A DNA stretch of 41,410 bases from an uncultured Arenicella sp. (lineage in GTDB: Bacteria; Pseudomonadota; Gammaproteobacteria; Arenicellales; Arenicellaceae): contig CALJJR010000004.1 of NCBI GenBank assembly GCA_937973905.1, positions 1-41,410 on the forward strand, given 5' to 3'. Below, piece by piece: positions 9,423-18,896 of this stretch. The notes under the pieces were generated by a model. The model worked only from the letters and a program-made list of their open reading frames with translations, made no database searches and had not been told where the DNA came from. The translations under genes and the position numbers were made by a program. Within the stretch, counting starts at the first letter, position 1; each line of letters begins with the position of its first letter.

Positions 9423-10397
9423 CTAGCGCATCGACCATCCACTACCCAATACCCTGGCGATTCCCATACCCACGGAAACACCGAAATCGCGGCTCAACTG
9501 TTCCCAAAAATTGGGTTGAATTGTGTAGTTCACCAGTTCTTCGGCACCAATAACGTCACGAGCGACCGCGTCCAAGCTGGCAAACTCATCCACCAAACCA
9601 AGGTCTTTAGCCTCTTCGCCAGACCAAAACAGCCCTGAATAAACTTCTGGTGCTTGGCTGATTCGCTCGCCACGACCGTTTTTAACCGCTTCGATAAAAT
9701 GCTGGTGCACTTGATCCAGCATACGCTCAGCGTGCGCTTTTTGAGCCGGCTGAACGGGAAGGAATGGATCGAGAATGGCCTTATTTTCACCGGCGGTGAG
9801 TGAGCGGCGCTCAATACCGTATTTTTGCATCGCGTCGACAAAGCCAAAACCATCCATTCGCACACCAATTGAACCCACCAGACTAGAACGATTCGCGTAG
9901 ATCTGATCTGCGGCGACAGCGACAAAATAGCCACCTGAAGCAGCCAAATCGGTTACCACAGCATGCATTGGCTTGTCAGGGTGCGCAGCTCTGAGGCGCA
10001 AAATTTCTTCATTGATTTCAGCCGACTGCACTGGTGTGCCACCTGGGCTGTTAATACGAATGACAACACCTTTGGCATTTTCAGCAGCAAATGCGTTGCG
10101 CAGACTGCGATTGATCTGATCAGATGTCACACCCACCTCGGTGCCAATCACACCATAAAGGTCAACCACGGCCGTATGGCTGCGTGCAACCGCGCCACTT
10201 CCACCCGCAAAAGAAAAAATCAGCAGACTAAACAAGTACAACAAAATCAGCAACATGAATGCAATTCGCCAGCGACGCCGAAGCTTTTTATCGCGCATGT
10301 AGTCCACTGCAAGTTCTTGCAGTAAGGCGTTGTTTCCGGCTGAAGATCCGGGCAACGCGGCCGGTTGCTCAGATTGTGACGTAGATCGATTAAACAT
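9423..10397 (-). CDS. sppA: SppA/SohB-type S49 signal peptide peptidase
   Basis: A membrane-anchored serine peptidase that degrades cleaved signal peptides in the periplasm. The 324 residues start with a cytoplasmic tail, then one transmembrane helix (about 46-64, IAFMLLILLYLFSLLIF), then a single S49 domain, so this is the short form rather than the duplicated 600-aa E. coli SppA. Seen are VVIRINSPGGTPVQSAEI, the nucleophile serine in DLAASGGYFVAVAAD (about S154), SLVGSIGVRM, and the general-base lysine in GENKAILDPF (about K206). It lies 48 bases after the Rieske gene in the operon that begins with rluC. Confidence 0.9.
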   Translation of the reverse strand: MFNRSTSQSEQPAALPGSSAGNNALLQELAVDYMRDKKLRRRWRIAFMLLILLYLFSLLIFSFAGGSGAVARSHTAVVDLYGVIGTEVGVTSDQINRSLRNAFAAENAKGVVIRINSPGGTPVQSAEINEEILRLRAAHPDKPMHAVVTDLAASGGYFVAVAADQIYANRSSLVGSIGVRMDGFGFVDAMQKYGIERRSLTAGENKAILDPFLPVQPAQKAHAERMLDQVHQHFIEAVKNGRGERISQAPEVYSGLFWSGEEAKDLGLVDEFASLDAVARDVIGAEELVNYTIQPNFWEQLSRDFGVSVGMGIARVLGSGWSMR

Positions 10398-10445
10398 CTC
10401 TATTTATCTCCGTTAAGTATTTCCATGCATCATTACTCGGCCAAA

Positions 10446-10844
10446 TTAGCTCGAGTGGTCGGCCTTGTCGACGGCTTCAACAAGACAAAAATCATCGCTG
10501 GAAAGATAAAGTTTACCGTCTGCCGCGCTTACCGCGAGCGGTTCCAAACCAATACCAAAACATGGCCCGCCTAAACAGGCACCGGTATCGGGTGCGTACT
10601 CGGCACCATGCGTCGAGCACATAATAGTTCGCCCATCATCACTAAAAAATTCTCCGGGCATATAATCAAGCGGGATGGCGATATGCCCACAGCGATTTAT
10701 ATATGCAAAGTATCCGGCGTCAAAACACACCGCAAAAGCGGGTAATACCTCGCCCTGATTATTTTCGACTTTGAACACCAGGCCTTTGCCACCTTCTTGC
10801 ATGACATCCAGATCACCAATGATTTGATCTGACGTTCCACTCAT
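10446..10844 (-). CDS. Rieske [2Fe-2S] domain protein
   Basis: A 132-aa cytoplasmic protein with a complete Rieske ligand set: CGH (C52, H54) and CSTHG (C76, H79), followed by GACLGGPC. It should bind a [2Fe-2S] cluster and transfer electrons; the partner is unknown. There is no signal peptide, membrane helix or oxygenase catalytic domain, so it is a stand-alone ferredoxin-like protein. It overlaps the HAD phosphatase gene by 4 bases (ATGA), and an equivalent gene often lies between a HAD phosphatase and SppA in related bacteria. Its physiological role in that operon is not established to my knowledge. Confidence 0.85.
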   Translation of the reverse strand: MSGTSDQIIGDLDVMQEGGKGLVFKVENNQGEVLPAFAVCFDAGYFAYINRCGHIAIPLDYMPGEFFSDDGRTIMCSTHGAEYAPDTGACLGGPCFGIGLEPLAVSAADGKLYLSSDDFCLVEAVDKADHSS

Positions 10845-11518
10845 GATTCATGCGCCGGCTCTAGTCGCCCGTCTAATAACCAATCCATCAACCCAGCAAA
10901 ATCTGGCACGACCGAGACAGCGCCACTCGCCAATAAAGCGTCTTCGTCATGCACGCCATACCCCACGCCCAGACCTGTTATTTTTGCGTTACCAGCCATA
11001 TCAATATCATAAGTAGTATCGCCAATCATTATAGCCTTGTGCGGTTCAATCGCCGTGTATTCCAGTATTTCTTCGAGCATTTGTGGATGCGGCTTGGATC
11101 GAGTTTCATCCGCGCAGCGGGTGCAAGTAAACAAATGTTCGACTTCAAGCTCCTGGAATACTCGGTTCAGCCCCGCCCTCGATTTGCCAGTTGCAATACT
11201 AAGAAAAACACCCTCTTGATCCAAGCGATGGAGGCCATCATGAACGCCTTCAAATAGTTTTTGTTCTGTCGAGTCGGCGACCAGCCAATGGTGGCGGTAG
11301 GCATCCAGCAAGCGCGCGATCTGATTGCCATATAATTTAGGAAACAAAATCTCCATCGCCTCGGTTAAACCTAAACCGATTATATGCTTCGCTTGTTTGT
11401 CTGTGGGCTCGGCTAAACCGAGATCGCGGGCCGCAGCTTGAATACAGTTGGCGATCTTCTGCGCTGAATCCATCAGCGTACCGTCCCAATCAAAGATCAG
11501 CAGTTGGAACTGACTCAT
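10841..11518 (-). CDS. HAD-superfamily phosphatase, Gph-like
   Basis: A 225-aa haloacid-dehalogenase-family hydrolase. Motif I FDWDGTLMDS supplies the two catalytic aspartates, motif II is SIATGKSRAGL, motif III is the lysine in RSKPHPQML, and motif IV is MIGDTTYDIDMAGNA. A helical cap lies between motifs I and II, as in phosphoglycolate phosphatase and beta-phosphoglucomutase relatives. It overlaps rluC by 4 bases and the Rieske gene by 4 bases. The substrate cannot be set from sequence; a small phosphorylated metabolite is likely. Confidence 0.88.
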   Translation of the reverse strand: MSQFQLLIFDWDGTLMDSAQKIANCIQAAARDLGLAEPTDKQAKHIIGLGLTEAMEILFPKLYGNQIARLLDAYRHHWLVADSTEQKLFEGVHDGLHRLDQEGVFLSIATGKSRAGLNRVFQELEVEHLFTCTRCADETRSKPHPQMLEEILEYTAIEPHKAIMIGDTTYDIDMAGNAKITGLGVGYGVHDEDALLASGAVSVVPDFAGLMDWLLDGRLEPAHES

Positions 11519-12525
11519 GCAGACGCCATCGGCAGGTCATCGACAACCGCTTGAAGCTCTGTGGGTAGCGGTGCCTCAACGGCGACAACTTGTTCAGAAA
11601 TCGGGTGCGCAAACCTAATTTCACTGGCATGCAAAAATAACCGTCTGAGTTGGTACTTCTTCAACATCACTGTATTGAACTCTTCAGAACCATAGCGTTG
11701 ATCTCCAGCAATCGGGTGGCCTTCGGCTTGCGCATGAACTCGAACCTGATGAGTGCGACCCGTTAAAAGCTCCACTTGCAGCAGCGAGGCGGTTTTGCAT
11801 CGCTGTAAGGGACGCATGATTGAGCAGGCATGACTACCGGAAGCCGAGACGGTGACATAGCGCTCTCCACTACGGCGTGAATCAGTGTTCAACGCTTTGG
11901 TGACCTTACGTTCACCAAAACGCCAATAGCCGCCTACTAGAGCTAAATAGCGTTTAGATAGCTTTTTATGACTCATAGAATTGCTTGCAAAATCAGCATT
12001 TAATTTTCGTAACACAGACATTTTTTTGGCCAGCACTAGACACCCTGAGGTCTCACGATCTAGACGATGCGCGAGTTCGAGATAGGACAAATCGGTTCGC
12101 AATGCTCGCATTGCCTCAATAATCCCAATCGAAACTCCGCTCCCTGAATGCACGGCCATGCCGCTCGGCTTATTAAGTACGATGATGGCGTCGTCTTCAA
12201 ACAAAATCGCATCGTTAAGAAATGCATATTTGCTCTTAGAAATCGTCGTAGCTGGACGATCACCTAAACGAATTGGTGGCACTCTAAGGACATCACCCTC
12301 AGCTAGACGAGTCGTTTGCTTGACTCGCCCACGATTGATTCGAACTTCACCCTTGCGAATAATTCGATATATATGCGACTTGGGCACGCCCTTTAGAAGG
12401 CTGATCAAGTAATTATCAAGGCGCTGCCCAGCGTGAGTTTCCACCACTTCAATAAAGACCGGTTCTCGACCGATAGATGCGGGTGGTTTCAGGCTGGTTC
12501 CGTGTGATTTTTGCGATGCAGACAT
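11515..12525 (-). CDS. rluC: 23S rRNA pseudouridine synthase RluC
   Basis: It isomerises specific uridines of 23S rRNA (955, 2504 and 2580 in E. coli). The 336 residues hold an N-terminal S4 RNA-binding domain (RLDNYLISLLKGVPKSHIYR, GEVRINRGRVK) and a RluA-type catalytic domain. The catalytic aspartate is in LAHRLDRETSG (about D156), and the TGRTHQVRVHAQAEGHPIAGD motif follows. It is divergent from rne, the same arrangement as in E. coli, which supports RluC over RluD. It heads the operon with the HAD phosphatase, Rieske and SppA genes. Confidence 0.93.
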   Translation of the reverse strand: MSASQKSHGTSLKPPASIGREPVFIEVVETHAGQRLDNYLISLLKGVPKSHIYRIIRKGEVRINRGRVKQTTRLAEGDVLRVPPIRLGDRPATTISKSKYAFLNDAILFEDDAIIVLNKPSGMAVHSGSGVSIGIIEAMRALRTDLSYLELAHRLDRETSGCLVLAKKMSVLRKLNADFASNSMSHKKLSKRYLALVGGYWRFGERKVTKALNTDSRRSGERYVTVSASGSHACSIMRPLQRCKTASLLQVELLTGRTHQVRVHAQAEGHPIAGDQRYGSEEFNTVMLKKYQLRRLFLHASEIRFAHPISEQVVAVEAPLPTELQAVVDDLPMASA

Positions 12526-13296
12526 AACGAGCTATTCGATAGCAAGCGCGGATTATAGGTCAGAATAGCTTCGCGCCCTAGCCTATTGAAATTAAAATGT
12601 TTTTCCTCGCCTAACTCAGACTAAATTCGTCTCTAAATCACAGCCGCTTGAGATTGCCACCACAGGTACATACTGTTATGCTTCGCCAGTCTGAGATGTC
12701 CGTTTAGAGAACTCAAACTTACGGCTTTTGATCTGCCTTATAGGCGAAGTAAGAAAAGCCAGAAAAATCATAAGTTTAAGCAATCCTCAGGACGGCCCAG
12801 ATCGCTTAGATACAAGAAATTTTGGACTCTGAAGACACGCGATTTTTGTGTTATCGCATTGATGGCCCTCTCGCCAGCTTTCTTTAACGGGTAAGCAGCG
12901 TAAGGATTTATCAAAAATATGCGCGTTTGTTTGGAGGTTTAAAATCCAGTAAAGATCGTATTTGAAGCAAACACTTTGTGATGTTGGTTTAGCAGATTGC
13001 ACGATGATATAGATCATCGACAAACCAATCGGGCAACAAATGGCCCTAGTCACCAAAGGCTGCTCGCTGAGTGCCACAGCTATTTCTGCTGACTCGGTTG
13101 CGAGCACTTTTGCACGATTCGTGAAAAGTACTGTGACAAATACAACAGGGTAACGCCCCCTCCCTGATTGAATGGGGCATATACCGTAAGACCGGCCAGT
13201 GTGTGCCGACAGATTTCGCTAAGACTAAAACCACGCTCGCAACAAACGAGCACCTTAAGGTTAGCGAAAGGTTAAGAACGGTTGAAGAAAGAATTT
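12526..13296. other. Gene-free region between rluC and the rne leader
   Basis: This stretch holds no convincing gene. The minus-strand ORF 12787..13107 has no family resemblance and no good ribosome site. The region must contain the rluC promoter near its left end and probably the rne promoter near its right end, but I could not place either with confidence. Confidence 0.6.
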
Positions 13297-13781
13297 AGTG
13301 CTGGTCTTTGATATTACTTGTCAAAGCCAAGAGCACTGGGGAACTAAAAGAAACGAATAGCGCTGTTATTCCAAGAAATGTGTAAAGCGGCAAACCGCCA
13401 AGTTTGCACCATTGTAAATAAGGAACAGCAGCACCAATATTCACCTCGCTGCCTCGAAGCAGCGCAAAGCAAAATAGGTGAATAGTAGATTAGCGAAGGC
13501 GTCTATCGCCTTCTCGATTTACAGCAGTTTTTACGTAATGTTAGTTGGTGTGAGAAAGAGTTCTCACCCAGGTCAGAAACACGGTTGGCTGTATATATTT
13601 CGATCATACAGCCAGATCAAGGCTTACCTACTATGTATGCGTAAAATGCCTCTTGGCAACGCTGACTTGTCGTTCGTTTCTTCCCCATACCTTCCTTCAT
13701 CCTTTTACTGTTGGCCCAAGCTATGTGCAGAGCTTAACGCTGCCTAGCCCGAGCAATTAGTCGGTTGGAAAGGAAATAATA
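13297..13781 (+). promoter_or_regulatory. Structured 5' leader of rne with four hairpins
   Basis: Four inverted repeats precede rne. The first is AGTGCT/AGCACT with inner CTTTGA/TCAAAG (13297-13337). The second is ATTCACCT/AGGTGAAT with a stacked CGCTGC/GCAGCG tip (13439-13483). The third is GTGAGAA/TTCTCAC with a 4-base loop (13550-13567). The fourth is GGCTGTAT/ATACAGCC (13587-13613). E. coli rne has a long leader with hairpins that RNase E binds to shorten its own mRNA (Rfam family rne5), so an equivalent autoregulatory leader is a reasonable inference. The ribosome site is AAGGAAATAATAATG. Track ORF 13478..13747 would cross these hairpins and is not believed. Confidence 0.6.
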
Positions 13782-15956
13782 ATGAAAAGAATGTTATTCA
13801 ACGCAACTCACCCAGAAGAGTTGCGCGTTGCCATCGTAGATGGTCAAAAACTGATCGATCTAGACATCGAATCAGCAAATTCTGCGTTAAAGAAAGGCAA
13901 TATATACAAAGGCAAGATCACTCGAATCGAACCCAGTTTGGAAGCTGCGTTCGTGGAATACGGTGCTGGCCGCCAAGGCTTTTTGCCAATGAAGGAAGTG
14001 TCTAGAACATACTTCCAAAACTACAATTCGGAAGTGCCAATCTCGCAAGTCAAAATTGCAGATGTCTTAAAGAACGGGCAAGAATTGCTGGTTCAAGTTG
14101 AAAAAGACGAACGCGGTAACAAAGGCGCTGCGCTGACCACTTTCATCAGCCTTGCAGGGCGCTACTTGGTATTCATGCCAAATAACCCCAAGGGCGGTGG
14201 CATATCACGTCGAATCGAAGGCAAAGATCGGCAAGAGTTACGTGACGCTATGTCTGAGCTCGAAATTCCTCGCGAACACGCGTTGATTGCGAGAACCGCT
14301 GGAATTGGTAAAAGTGCCGAAGAACTGCAGTGGGATTTAGACTATCTGCAACGTCTCTCTGACGCCATCCAAACTGCATCTGAATCACAGGCCGCACCGT
14401 TTCTTGTCTATCAGGAAACCAATTTGGTGGTGCGCTCCATCCGTGATTATTTTCGTAGCGATATTAACGAAATCATTATCGATGACAAAGAGATTTTTGA
14501 GCGCGCAACACGCTTCATGAATCAAGTGATGCCACAAAATGTCATCAAACTAAAGTTATACGAAGACACTGTGCCGCTATTCTCGCGGTATCAGGTTGAG
14601 CATCAAATCGAATCAGCCTACGCACGCGAGGTACGGCTGTCATCAGGTGGCGCCTTAGTCATTGACCCAACCGAAGCCCTCACCTCAATCGATGTTAACT
14701 CCGCTCGTGCTACCAAAGGCGGTGATATCGAAGAGACAGCACTGCAAACCAACTTGGAAGCGGCAGAAGAAATTGCTCGTCAGTTGCGTATCCGTGACCT
14801 CGGCGGTCTGGTCGTTATCGACTTCATCGATATGCTGGCTAATAAAAACCAACGCGCGGTCGAACAATGCTTACAAAATGCCCTGAAAGCAGACCGTGCA
14901 CGCGTACAAGTTGGCAAGATTTCGCGCTTTGGCTTACTGGAGATGTCTCGTCAACGTCTTCGCTCTTCTATTAGCGACTCAAATTATCATGTCTGCCCAC
15001 GCTGCGAGGGTAATGGTCATATCCGCAGTGTTGGCTCATCGGCACTGAGCGTGTTGAGAATCATTGAAGAAGAGGCGTTGAAGGAAAACACCGAAGCCAT
15101 CATTGCGCACCTTCCGATCAAAACGGCAACCTATCTCCTCAACGAGAAGCGTCATGAGGTCACCCTGCTTGAGTCTCGTTTGGGCACCAATATTACAATT
15201 GTGCCTACCATGGAGCTCGAAACACCGCACTTCAAGATTCAACGCTTGCGCAGTGAAGATTTGGACGACATGCCAAACTTGCCGAGCTACAAAGTAGAGA
15301 TTGCCGAACCTCAAGAAGATCCTCGTAAAGCGAAGTATCAGAAAAAACAGCAAGCGAGCAGTGTCGTTATTGCTCCGAATACCGCACCGGCTGTTGGTAT
15401 CGAATCAATTCAAATGGAAGACAAGCCGCTGCCTCAACCTAAACCCGAGCCCATCAAGCCTGGTTTATTTGTGCGAATCTGGCGAGCTCTGTTTGCTACT
15501 GGCGACGAACAAACCAAGAAAAAGCAAACCGAGAATAAGAAACAACACAGCAAAGGACAAAAGCATCGCGATAGCCGTGGTGGTCAACGCAATAATCAGC
15601 GACGCGGCGGCAAAGGCAACCAAAATCGTGGTGGACGTAACCCTAACGCCAAAGGCGGTAATCGCAACCGTGGGCAAAACTCCAAACAACAATCCAAGCC
15701 TAAAGGTAGTACTCAGCAAGGCAGCAACCAAAGCGCTGGCAAAGCTGAGAATAAAGGTGAATCTGGGAATGCCAATACCGCCAATAACAAAGGCGGAGGT
15801 AATCGCGGCCGAGGTCGTGGCGGACGTGGACGCGGTCGAGGCCGCGGCAACAACCAACAAGGCAAGCCGCAAAATAATCAGGCAAGCAGATCGCAGAACA
15901 ACCCACCAGCGACTCCAAAACCAGCAGCTAATGTCGACGGTAACCGAGCCGAGTAA
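13782..15956 (+). CDS. rne: Ribonuclease E (short form)
   Basis: The endoribonuclease that starts mRNA decay and matures rRNA and tRNA. The N-terminal catalytic half matches E. coli closely: an S1 domain (about 37-120), the 5' sensor region, catalytic aspartates D304 ([13 protein letters not shown]) and D347 ([10 protein letters not shown]), and the zinc-link CPRC (C405, C408). At about 561-572, [12 protein letters not shown] looks like the amphipathic membrane-targeting segment A. Beyond it lies only a ~150-residue low-complexity tail rich in Gly, Arg, Asn and Gln with RG repeats. At 724 residues it lacks most of the long degradosome scaffold of the 1061-aa E. coli enzyme. The tail could still bind RNA or a helicase. 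ORF 15301..15993 is a shadow of the tail. Confidence 0.96.
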   Translation: MKRMLFNATHPEELRVAIVDGQKLIDLDIESANSALKKGNIYKGKITRIEPSLEAAFVEYGAGRQGFLPMKEVSRTYFQNYNSEVPISQVKIADVLKNGQELLVQVEKDERGNKGAALTTFISLAGRYLVFMPNNPKGGGISRRIEGKDRQELRDAMSELEIPREHALIARTAGIGKSAEELQWDLDYLQRLSDAIQTASESQAAPFLVYQETNLVVRSIRDYFRSDINEIIIDDKEIFERATRFMNQVMPQNVIKLKLYEDTVPLFSRYQVEHQIESAYAREVRLSSGGALVIDPTEALTSIDVNSARATKGGDIEETALQTNLEAAEEIARQLRIRDLGGLVVIDFIDMLANKNQRAVEQCLQNALKADRARVQVGKISRFGLLEMSRQRLRSSISDSNYHVCPRCEGNGHIRSVGSSALSVLRIIEEEALKENTEAIIAHLPIKTATYLLNEKRHEVTLLESRLGTNITIVPTMELETPHFKIQRLRSEDLDDMPNLPSYKVEIAEPQEDPRKAKYQKKQQASSVVIAPNTAPAVGIESIQMEDKPLPQPKPEPIKPGLFVRIWRALFATGDEQTKKKQTENKKQHSKGQKHRDSRGGQRNNQRRGGKGNQNRGGRNPNAKGGNRNRGQNSKQQSKPKGSTQQGSNQSAGKAENKGESGNANTANNKGGGNRGRGRGGRGRGRGRGNNQQGKPQNNQASRSQNNPPATPKPAANVDGNRAE

Positions 15957-16032
15957 CAATAATAGAGCTGCGAGTAGGTTCGCAGGAGCTTAATTGCAAA
16001 GTGTTCTGTTAAAACTTAAAGCCTAGTTCAGG

Positions 16033-16078
16033 AGCCCGTGCCAATGTGACTTGCATCACAGCACGGGCTCTTCTATTT
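16033..16078 (+). terminator. Rho-independent terminator after rne
   Basis: The arms AGCCCGTGC and GCACGGGCT pair perfectly over 9 bases, followed by CTTCTATTTT. It lies 76 bases after the rne stop and ends only about 8 bases before the GTG of the glycosyltransferase gene. Confidence 0.85.
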
Positions 16079-16085
16079 TGACTGC

Positions 16086-17285
16086 GTGAAGATCTTACAC
16101 ATTATCCCCTCCTTAGCGCCAAGTCGAGGCGGTGCTAGCAAAGCAGCCATCGATATGGTGGCTGCGTTACGTGCAGCCGACGCTGACGTCGAACTAGCCT
16201 GCACCAATGATGATGGCGACAATGAATTGAATGTCGAACTAAATCAGCTGGTTGACTATCAGGGTGTACCGGTACGGTTTTTTCAACGTTATTCCCCCGC
16301 AGGAAAACAAAAAATTACCCGAGCAATTCGTGAATTTGCTTATTCGAGCTCTTTCCGCAAGTGGTTAAACGACTCCATAGATGACTACGACGTGGTCCAC
16401 GTGCATGCTTTGTTTTCGTTTACGTCGAGCTATGCCATGTGGTTGGCGCGACGACGCAATATCGCTTACATTGCGCACCCCATCGGCAGCTTGGAACAGT
16501 GGTCAATCAAGCAGAGCCGATGGCGAAAACGAATCTTTCTGGGGCTGATCGACAGAGCCAATTTAGTCAGTGCTCGTTTTGTGCACTTTACCGCCGATTC
16601 TGAACGACAGCAGGCTCTCATGGTCGAGGCTAATATACGAGCAGTCGTTATCCCTCTGGGTCTTGCCTTACCGCAGCTTGCAAATACGCCTGAAGATACG
16701 TTACGCAAGGAATACGAATTACCTCAGGAAGCGAGAACGATCCTGTTTTTAGGTCGAATTCATCCGAAGAAAGGCATCGAGTTGCTGTTCGAGGCATTGG
16801 CGAAGGCGAACGTTAAAGACACTTACCTACTTGTCGCGGGCTCTGGCAGTGATGTGTATCTGAACCATCTTGCGAGTCTAGCAATAGATTTAAAAATTAC
16901 AGACCGCGTCAAGTTTCTCGGCCACGTGAGTGGACAGCAAAAAAGGAGTCTGCTACAGAATTCTGATATTTTTGCTCTGACGTCATACTCAGAAAACTTT
17001 GGCATTGCCGTACTTGAAGCCCTCGCTCACGGTACACCAGCTCTAGTCACTGAGGGAGTTGCTTTGTCTGCACAGGTAAAAGAACACAAACTAGGCGCCG
17101 TATGTGACGCGAACCCAAACTCGATTTGTTGCGCGCTCAACGAGTTACTTAACGACAAGGAACTATCAAAACTTGGTCGTCGCGGTCGCCTGTATGTTGA
17201 ACAAAATCACGATTGGGCAGCGTTAGCCGAGCAGTTGTTAGCAACTTATCACCGTGCATTGGGCCTAGCTGAAAAAGCTCACTAA
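16086..17285 (+). CDS. GT4-family glycosyltransferase
   Basis: A 399-aa GT-B fold glycosyltransferase that probably adds a sugar from a nucleotide donor to a surface polysaccharide or lipid-linked acceptor. The N-terminal half has the acceptor-side Rossmann start (KILHIIPSLAPSRGGASKAAIDM). The C-terminal half has FLGRIHPKKGIELLFEAL, LGHVSGQQKRSLLQNSDIFALTS and the donor-binding glutamates in SENFGIAVLEALAHGTPALVT. The start is a GTG right after the rne terminator, with no room for a normal leader and no visible Shine-Dalgarno sequence, so it may be leaderless or start further in. No other polysaccharide genes are adjacent, so donor and acceptor are unknown. It is convergent with dps. Confidence 0.88.
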   Translation: MKILHIIPSLAPSRGGASKAAIDMVAALRAADADVELACTNDDGDNELNVELNQLVDYQGVPVRFFQRYSPAGKQKITRAIREFAYSSSFRKWLNDSIDDYDVVHVHALFSFTSSYAMWLARRRNIAYIAHPIGSLEQWSIKQSRWRKRIFLGLIDRANLVSARFVHFTADSERQQALMVEANIRAVVIPLGLALPQLANTPEDTLRKEYELPQEARTILFLGRIHPKKGIELLFEALAKANVKDTYLLVAGSGSDVYLNHLASLAIDLKITDRVKFLGHVSGQQKRSLLQNSDIFALTSYSENFGIAVLEALAHGTPALVTEGVALSAQVKEHKLGAVCDANPNSICCALNELLNDKELSKLGRRGRLYVEQNHDWAALAEQLLATYHRALGLAEKAH

Positions 17286-17303
17286 CGCCCTAGACCTGAC
17301 TTT

Positions 17304-17777
17304 CTAGTCGCTGCCGACAGCACGCAGCATCCAAGCAGTTTTCTCATGAATACGCATGCGGTCAGAAATTAGGGCGGCTGATGATTCATCGTCAGCTTCT
17401 TGCGCAACTCTTAGCGCGGCTCGACATGTCTTTACAACTTGTTCATGCCCTTTGGTAAGCGTGGCAATCATATCAGCTGACGATGGCACACCGGCTACTT
17501 CATCAATACTGCTAAGGCGAGCAAACTCTGAGTATGTCCCTGGCGCAGCGACATCGAGACTCCGGATACGTTCGGCTATATCATCAACCGCAGTGGCTAA
17601 TTCTGTGTAATGCCCCTCAAACATCAAATGAAGTTGATTGAACATCGGCCCCGTGACATTCCAGTGGAAATTGTGTGTTTGTAAATAAAGAGAATATGAA
17701 TCGGCTAACAGCTTTTTGAGTTGTTGTGCGATAGCAGTTCTGTCCTCTTGGCTAATTCCAATATCAATGTTGTGCAT
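17304..17777 (-). CDS. dps: Dps-family ferritin-like DNA-protection protein
   Basis: A 157-aa mini-ferritin that oxidises and stores iron and protects DNA in starvation and oxidative stress. The inter-subunit ferroxidase motif is intact: H38 (HNFHWNVTG), H50 ([11 protein letters not shown]), D65 and E69 (DDIAERI). The N-terminus has few lysines, so direct DNA binding through it is less likely than in E. coli Dps. A GAGGGC ribosome site precedes the ATG. It follows galE on the same strand after 88 bases and ends 18 bases from the convergent glycosyltransferase. Confidence 0.93.
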   Translation of the reverse strand: MHNIDIGISQEDRTAIAQQLKKLLADSYSLYLQTHNFHWNVTGPMFNQLHLMFEGHYTELATAVDDIAERIRSLDVAAPGTYSEFARLSSIDEVAGVPSSADMIATLTKGHEQVVKTCRAALRVAQEADDESSAALISDRMRIHEKTAWMLRAVGSD

Positions 17778-17865
17778 GAGCTGCCCTCGATTAGTTTCAA
17801 TGGGCTTAGCTTATAGCGCTGCGGCCAAGGAGAGAAATCGTTAGTTTCAGAGATATTTATAGAAA

Positions 17866-18852
17866 TTAGCTATAACTAGCAACGCCACTTCGCGCCCAAT
17901 TGAGCGCGGTAGAGATAATGTTGGGCAATTCGGAGTGACTTGGCGTCCATCCGAGTTCGCGCTGTGAAACCGAGATATCAGCCGTTAATTCAGGAGGATC
18001 GCCCGGTCGACGTGCTGCATAATCGTGAGGGACTGGTACGCCGAGCTGCAGAGCTATTTCATCCAGAACCTGCCGAATTGAGACCCCATGACCACTGCCC
18101 AGGTTGAACACATGATTGCCTGCTTCGCGATCCATATATTCCAATGCGGCGACGTGCCCTGCCGCTAAATCTGCGACATGTATGTAGTCGCGCACGCAGG
18201 TGCCATCAGCAGTAGGATAGTCATAGCCAAACACTTTCAAAGCCGACGAGGCACCCAGCGCAGCGTTAATTGCATTCGGGATCAAATGAGTTTCAGGCTC
18301 GTGCCACTCGCCAAGTTCGCCATCTGAGTCCGCGCCCGCGGCATTAAAATAGCGCAGCGCCACTGAGTCGACTTGGTGCGCGCGGCAGACATCATTCAGC
18401 ACCTGCTCCACCATTAACTTGCTGCGTCCATAGGGGTTTATTGGTCGCGTTGCCGTTTCCAGGTTGATGGGCAAAACCTCAACCTCGCCATACACAGCGC
18501 AAGTACTTGAAAAAACGAATCGCCTGCAGCCAACTTCATTCATCGCCGACAACAAAGACAAACTTCCAGTGACATTATTTTCGTAATACGTTTGCGGATC
18601 TCGCATCGATTCCCCCACATACGCAGAAGCGGCAAAGTGAATGACAGCGTCGGGGCGTACCTGCTTGAACACCTCGCCAAGTCGCTCACCATCGCGAGTA
18701 TCGCCGGCAAAAAAATCGCCCCAGCGAACAAATTCGCGATGTCCCTCGGACAAGTTGTCGTAGACAACGGGCGTATAGCCACGTTGCGCGAGAGCCTTGC
18801 AGGTGTGGCTACCAATATAGCCGGCACCTCCGGTCACTAAAATTGTGCGCAT
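17866..18852 (-). CDS. galE: UDP-glucose 4-epimerase
   Basis: It interconverts UDP-galactose and UDP-glucose with bound NAD. The 328-aa extended short-chain dehydrogenase shows the NAD motif TGGAGYIGSHTC at the N-terminus, FSSTCAVYGE, the catalytic YxxxK in NPYGRSK, the RYFNAAGA segment and RDYIHVADLA. It lies 44 bases after the sodium/sugar symporter on the same strand, which suggests joint use of galactose or supply of UDP-galactose for surface glycans. Confidence 0.95.
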   Translation of the reverse strand: MRTILVTGGAGYIGSHTCKALAQRGYTPVVYDNLSEGHREFVRWGDFFAGDTRDGERLGEVFKQVRPDAVIHFAASAYVGESMRDPQTYYENNVTGSLSLLSAMNEVGCRRFVFSSTCAVYGEVEVLPINLETATRPINPYGRSKLMVEQVLNDVCRAHQVDSVALRYFNAAGADSDGELGEWHEPETHLIPNAINAALGASSALKVFGYDYPTADGTCVRDYIHVADLAAGHVAALEYMDREAGNHVFNLGSGHGVSIRQVLDEIALQLGVPVPHDYAARRPGDPPELTADISVSQRELGWTPSHSELPNIISTALNWARSGVASYS

Positions 18853-18896
18853 GCGGGTCGCTAACTCGCTTTTATGCGGGCCTCAGAGGCATTGCC

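Noticed and set aside
12787-13107. 106-aa minus-strand ORF between rluC and rne.
   Set aside because: No recognisable domain, poor start context, and amino-acid composition like random frame.
13478-13747. 89-aa plus-strand ORF before rne as a leader protein.
   Set aside because: It runs through perfect RNA hairpins, has no family resemblance and no convincing ribosome site.
15301-15993. 230-aa ORF overlapping the end of rne in another frame.
   Set aside because: A by-product of the low-complexity repeat-like DNA encoding the RNase E tail; it lies wholly over the real gene.
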